Assembly: GCF_036898825.1 (NCBI RefSeq)
Contig: NZ_JARUND010000002.1
Location: 806,001 to 870,000, forward strand
Direction of reading: 5' to 3'
DNA length: 64,000 nucleotides
Source of the DNA: Streptomyces sp. B21-083
GTDB lineage: Bacteria > Actinomycetota > Actinomycetes > Streptomycetales > Streptomycetaceae
Part shown: positions 61,569 to 64,000 of the stretch, piece by piece
Layout: every line of letters starts with the position of its first letter
How positions within the stretch are numbered: the first letter of the stretch is position 1
Notes under the pieces: generated by a model
Told to the model about the DNA's origin: nothing
Database searches by the model: none
Seen by the model: the letters and a program-made list of their open reading frames with translations, nothing else
Position numbers and translations under genes: made by a program

Positions 61569-62675
61569 TTGATCCGAAACTCAAATGGTTCTATTCGAGG
61601 GTGTAGCGGACGTGTGGGCCGCCGAAGTAGCCGCGGACGATGTGTGGCTGGCGTTGGCGTCGGTAGAAGAACCGGCGGGTCTCGGCTGCGAGTTGGGCCT
61701 GGTCGCGGGCCCGGCTGTGCATGGGCAGGCTGCGCTTGAGGTCGGCGTTGACCAGTTCGTCGGGGTTCAGTTCCGGCGAGTACGCGGGCAGGAAATGCAG
61801 TTCGATCCGGTCGGGGTGGTCGGCGAGCCAGGCGCGGACCCTGCGGGAGCGGTGGGCGGAGTGGCCGTCCACGACGAGGTGCACTTTGTGGGTGAAGTGG
61901 CCTGCGAGCCTGTCCAGGAAGCGGCACATGACGTCGGCGTCGAAGGTCTCCGTGAAGACCATGAAGTGCATGCGGCCCTTGGTGCTGATCGCGGACATCG
62001 CGTTCACCGAGAAGCGGTTGCCCGAGCGGCGGACGATCGGGGTGCACCCTTTGGCGCCCCAGGTGCGGCCGGTGACCTGGTCGGAGCGGATGCCGACCTG
62101 GTCGGCGAAGAGGACCTCGCCGCCCTCGGCCTTCGCCTTCGCGCGGATCGCCGGCCACGTCTCCTCCCGCCAGACGCGTACCGCCTCCGGGTTCTGCTCG
62201 ACGGCCCGCTTGTCCGGACGCTGGAACGACAGGCCCCACCGGCGCAGGTACTTGCCCACGCCCTGCTCGGTCAGCCGCACCCGGTACAGCTTCGAGATCA
62301 GATCCCCCACACCAGCACGTGTCCACAGCTGCCCCGCCAGCCCCAGGTCACAGGGCCGGTGATCCAGCACGGCCTGCCGGATCGCCTGCTGCTCGACCAC
62401 GTCGAGAACTTGGTGTTCGCCGACCCGGCGTCCTCGCGGCTGGGCTTCGAGCGCTTCGCGCCCGCCGGCCAGCCATTTCGCCCACCAGTTGTCCACCGCC
62501 TTGAGCGAGACCTGGAAGACCGCCGCGACGTCTTCACGGCCACGGCCCGCCACCAGCGCAGCCACCGCCCGCAGCCGAAGTGCCTCCTGCGCCGACGGCG
62601 ACAACTGCCGTGCGTCCCCCACCAGTTCACTCACACAAGGATCAACGACCCAGAACACCTTCCGTTTCGGATCAA
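61569..62675. mobile_element. IS630-family element, second copy
   Basis: 1107 bp with perfect 12-bp inverted repeats at the tips (TTGATCCGAAAC at 61569-61580, GTTTCGGATCAA at 62664-62675). It is flanked by TA on both sides (61567-61568, 62676-62677). It differs in sequence and repeats from the element at 60256. Its transposase appears intact, so it may be mobile. Confidence 0.88.
61591..62634 (-). CDS. IS630-family transposase
   Basis: A 347-residue transposase. The N-terminal helix-turn-helix is LRLRAVAALVAGRGREDVAA with SLKAVDNWWAKWLAGGREAL. A second DNA-binding half follows (LYRVRLTEQGVGKYLRRWGL). The DDE core is VLFADQVGIRSDQ, VHLVVDGHSAH and LPAYSPELNPDELVNADLKR. I set the start at the GTG at 62634 (VSELVGDARQLSPSAQEALR) because it lies inside the IS. 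The frame is open further upstream only by reading through the terminal repeat into host DNA. No frameshift is seen. Confidence 0.88.
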   Translation of the reverse strand: MSELVGDARQLSPSAQEALRLRAVAALVAGRGREDVAAVFQVSLKAVDNWWAKWLAGGREALEAQPRGRRVGEHQVLDVVEQQAIRQAVLDHRPCDLGLAGQLWTRAGVGDLISKLYRVRLTEQGVGKYLRRWGLSFQRPDKRAVEQNPEAVRVWREETWPAIRAKAKAEGGEVLFADQVGIRSDQVTGRTWGAKGCTPIVRRSGNRFSVNAMSAISTKGRMHFMVFTETFDADVMCRFLDRLAGHFTHKVHLVVDGHSAHRSRRVRAWLADHPDRIELHFLPAYSPELNPDELVNADLKRSLPMHSRARDQAQLAAETRRFFYRRQRQPHIVRGYFGGPHVRYTLE

Positions 62676-62903
62676 TAGGTGGTGCCGGACAGACCTGGCA
62701 CGGGGACAAGCAAGGTTCCCAACCGTTGTGCTGACACTTCCCGCCCTCCTCTCCATTACGTGGTGCGGCGCGGAGCAATTTGTGCATCACGAGATTACCG
62801 AGTTGCCCGGTTGCGTTGGCTGGAGAAGCATGAGAGATGGGTCACGCGGGAAAGCGAGCGAGAGCGTGGCCGGCATGTACATCGTCGATCAGAGGTGGCA
62901 GCC

Positions 62904-64000
62904 ATGAAGGCCGTCGTTTACAAGGGACCGTTCACCGTTGCGGTCGAAGATGTTGAAAAGCCCAGCATCCAGCACCCGAACGATGTGATCGTACGGGTCA
63001 CCTCCACCGCGATATGCGGCTCCGATCTGCACATGTACGAGGGCCGCACCTCTGCGGAGCCCGGCATCGTCTTCGGCCACGAGAACATGGGAATCATTGA
63101 GGACGTCGGCCAGGGCGTCACCACGCTCAAGGGGGGCGACCGCGTGGTCATGCCCTTCAACGTCGCCTGCGGGTTCTGCATGAACTGCGTCGAGGGATTC
63201 ACCGGATTCTGCATCACTGTCAATCCCGGTTTCGCGGGCGGCGCTTACGGCTATGTGGCCATGGGGCCTTGGAAGGGCGGCCAGGCCGAATACGTGCGCG
63301 TTCCATACGCTGACTTCAACTGCCTGAAGCTGCCTCAGGGAAACGAGCACGAAAGCGATTTCGTCCTGCTCGCCGACATCTTTCCCACTGGCTACCACGG
63401 TTGTGAACTCGCGCAGGTGCGACCTGGCGAGAGTGTCGCGGTGTACGGGGCAGGGCCAGTTGGGCTCATGGCCGCTTACTCGGCCCTGCTGCGCGGCGCG
63501 AGGAAGGTGTTCGTCGTGGACCGGGTCCCCGAGCGCCTGCAAAAGGCCGAGGAGATCGGCGCAATACCGGTCAACTTCGCCGAGGGTGACCCAGTCAAGC
63601 AGATCGAGGAGCAGAGGACCGAGGGCATCGGCACGGACAAGGGCGTGGACGCCGTCGGCTACCAGGCGACGGCGCAAGGGACTGACAACGAGGAACCGGC
63701 GACCGTGCTGAACTCGCTCGTCCGCACCGTCCGACCTACCGGAGCGCTCGGCGTGCCCGGGCTCTATGTCCCGTCCGACCCTGGAGGTCCGGACGAGCAG
63801 GCCAAGCAAGGCATGCTCCTCGTCGCGATCGGCAGGCTCTTCGAGAAGGGCCTGCGGATGGGTACGGGCCAGTGCAACGTGAAGCGCTACAACCGGTTCC
63901 TGCGAGACATGATCATCGAGGGCAGGGCGAAGCCCAGCTTCGTCGTCTCCCACGAACTGCCCCTGGATCAGGCATCTTCGGCCTACGACAAGTTCGACAA
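62904..64000 (+). CDS. zinc-dependent alcohol/formaldehyde dehydrogenase (partial)
   Basis: 365 residues to the window edge of a medium-chain zinc dehydrogenase of the glutathione-independent formaldehyde dehydrogenase type. Catalytic zinc ligands are in TAICGSDLHMYEGR and GHENMGIIEDVG. The structural zinc site is the Cys-rich VACGFCMNCVEGFTGFCITV. NAD binding is VAVYGAGPVGLMAAYSALLR with Asp in VFVVDRVPERL. The C-terminal MLLVAIGRLFEKGLRMGTGQ fits the family. The start ATG at 62904 has AGAGGTGG upstream. The gene runs off the window and shows no disruption. Confidence 0.93.
   Translation, partial: MKAVVYKGPFTVAVEDVEKPSIQHPNDVIVRVTSTAICGSDLHMYEGRTSAEPGIVFGHENMGIIEDVGQGVTTLKGGDRVVMPFNVACGFCMNCVEGFTGFCITVNPGFAGGAYGYVAMGPWKGGQAEYVRVPYADFNCLKLPQGNEHESDFVLLADIFPTGYHGCELAQVRPGESVAVYGAGPVGLMAAYSALLRGARKVFVVDRVPERLQKAEEIGAIPVNFAEGDPVKQIEEQRTEGIGTDKGVDAVGYQATAQGTDNEEPATVLNSLVRTVRPTGALGVPGLYVPSDPGGPDEQAKQGMLLVAIGRLFEKGLRMGTGQCNVKRYNRFLRDMIIEGRAKPSFVVSHELPLDQASSAYDKFD

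Larger units (their letters stand above)
61437..62737 (-). pseudogene. 63-codon gene split by the second IS630 element
   Basis: The flanks of the IS (62676-62737 and 61437-61566), joined with one TA removed, give one open frame of 63 codons. It starts at GTG 62737 with a GGAGGG ribosome site and reads VSAQRLGTLLVPVPGLSGTT, YPPGTTVTVRGRGATVDAFV, NGDWLPLSWWEFSDGLREDI, ADR. The insertion point is the TA of the Tyr codon at residue 21. The product would be a small soluble protein, and I recognise no family. The exact repair of the frame shows the insertion is recent or the gene was otherwise intact. Confidence 0.7.

Overview
The window is high-GC actinobacterial chromosome, almost certainly Streptomyces. 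The reasons are strong GC bias at third codon positions, GTG and TTG starts behind GGAGG-type ribosome sites, a 388-residue xylose isomerase of the Streptomyces type, a pSAM2-like integrase/excisionase pair, and many insertion sequences. It mixes an ordinary metabolic segment, a decayed mobile-element zone, and a hypoxia/dormancy island.

Layout. 1-9.3 kb: a partial gene, a small membrane protein, a fatty acid desaturase, an SNF2 helicase cut off just after its Walker A motif, a HelD/HelR-type RNA polymerase recycling ATPase, and a run of broken genes (AhpD-like, two HxlR regulators, a nadC/phzF chimera). 9.7-18.4 kb: a proline-rich membrane protein, the divergent xylA/xylB pair with a ROK regulator, a Tat-exported amidase, and a GAF-domain regulator next to an aldehyde dehydrogenase. 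18.5-27.6 kb: a tyrosine integrase with excisionase but no recognisable rest of an element. An ISAs1-family remnant follows, interrupted by a complete IS5-type element, then decayed sequence, a PD-(D/E)XK-like gene with a frameshift, and a SnoaL-like gene.

28-54.5 kb looks like a dormancy (DosR/OsdR-type) stimulon. It has a universal stress protein, a decayed GAPDH, VOC and DUF488 proteins and an anti-sigma-type ATPase. A ferredoxin-reductase-like flavoprotein, transaldolase, aconitase, carbonic anhydrase, pyruvate dehydrogenase E1alpha/E1beta/E2, a DoxX protein and its regulator follow. Next come CBS-BON, flavin-reductase-fold, cyclic-nucleotide-binding and Rv1733c-like proteins. The regulatory core is a NarL-type response regulator and a twin-GAF histidine kinase that keeps the DosS haem-ligand His and phospho-acceptor His. 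Two tandem DksA/TraR proteins and a second kinase/regulator pair follow. A palindrome of the form GGGNC-N4-GNYCC recurs upstream of many of these units (28455, 38737, 39528, 39710, 45057, 46568, 48107, 48162, 52692, 52744). I infer that the kinase/regulator pair controls a regulon covering central carbon metabolism as well as the usual stress proteins.

54.5-64 kb: a leftward block of 7Fe ferredoxin, broken metal-type regulator, cupin, membrane protein and orphan cytochrome oxidase subunit I abuts a 5'-truncated glycerol kinase. An IS701 remnant and two IS630-family elements follow, the second of which cleanly splits a 63-codon gene. The window ends inside a zinc-dependent alcohol/formaldehyde dehydrogenase. 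Gene decay is unusually dense: more than a dozen genes are truncated, frameshifted or interrupted. Single-base frameshifts in G/C runs could also be sequencing errors.
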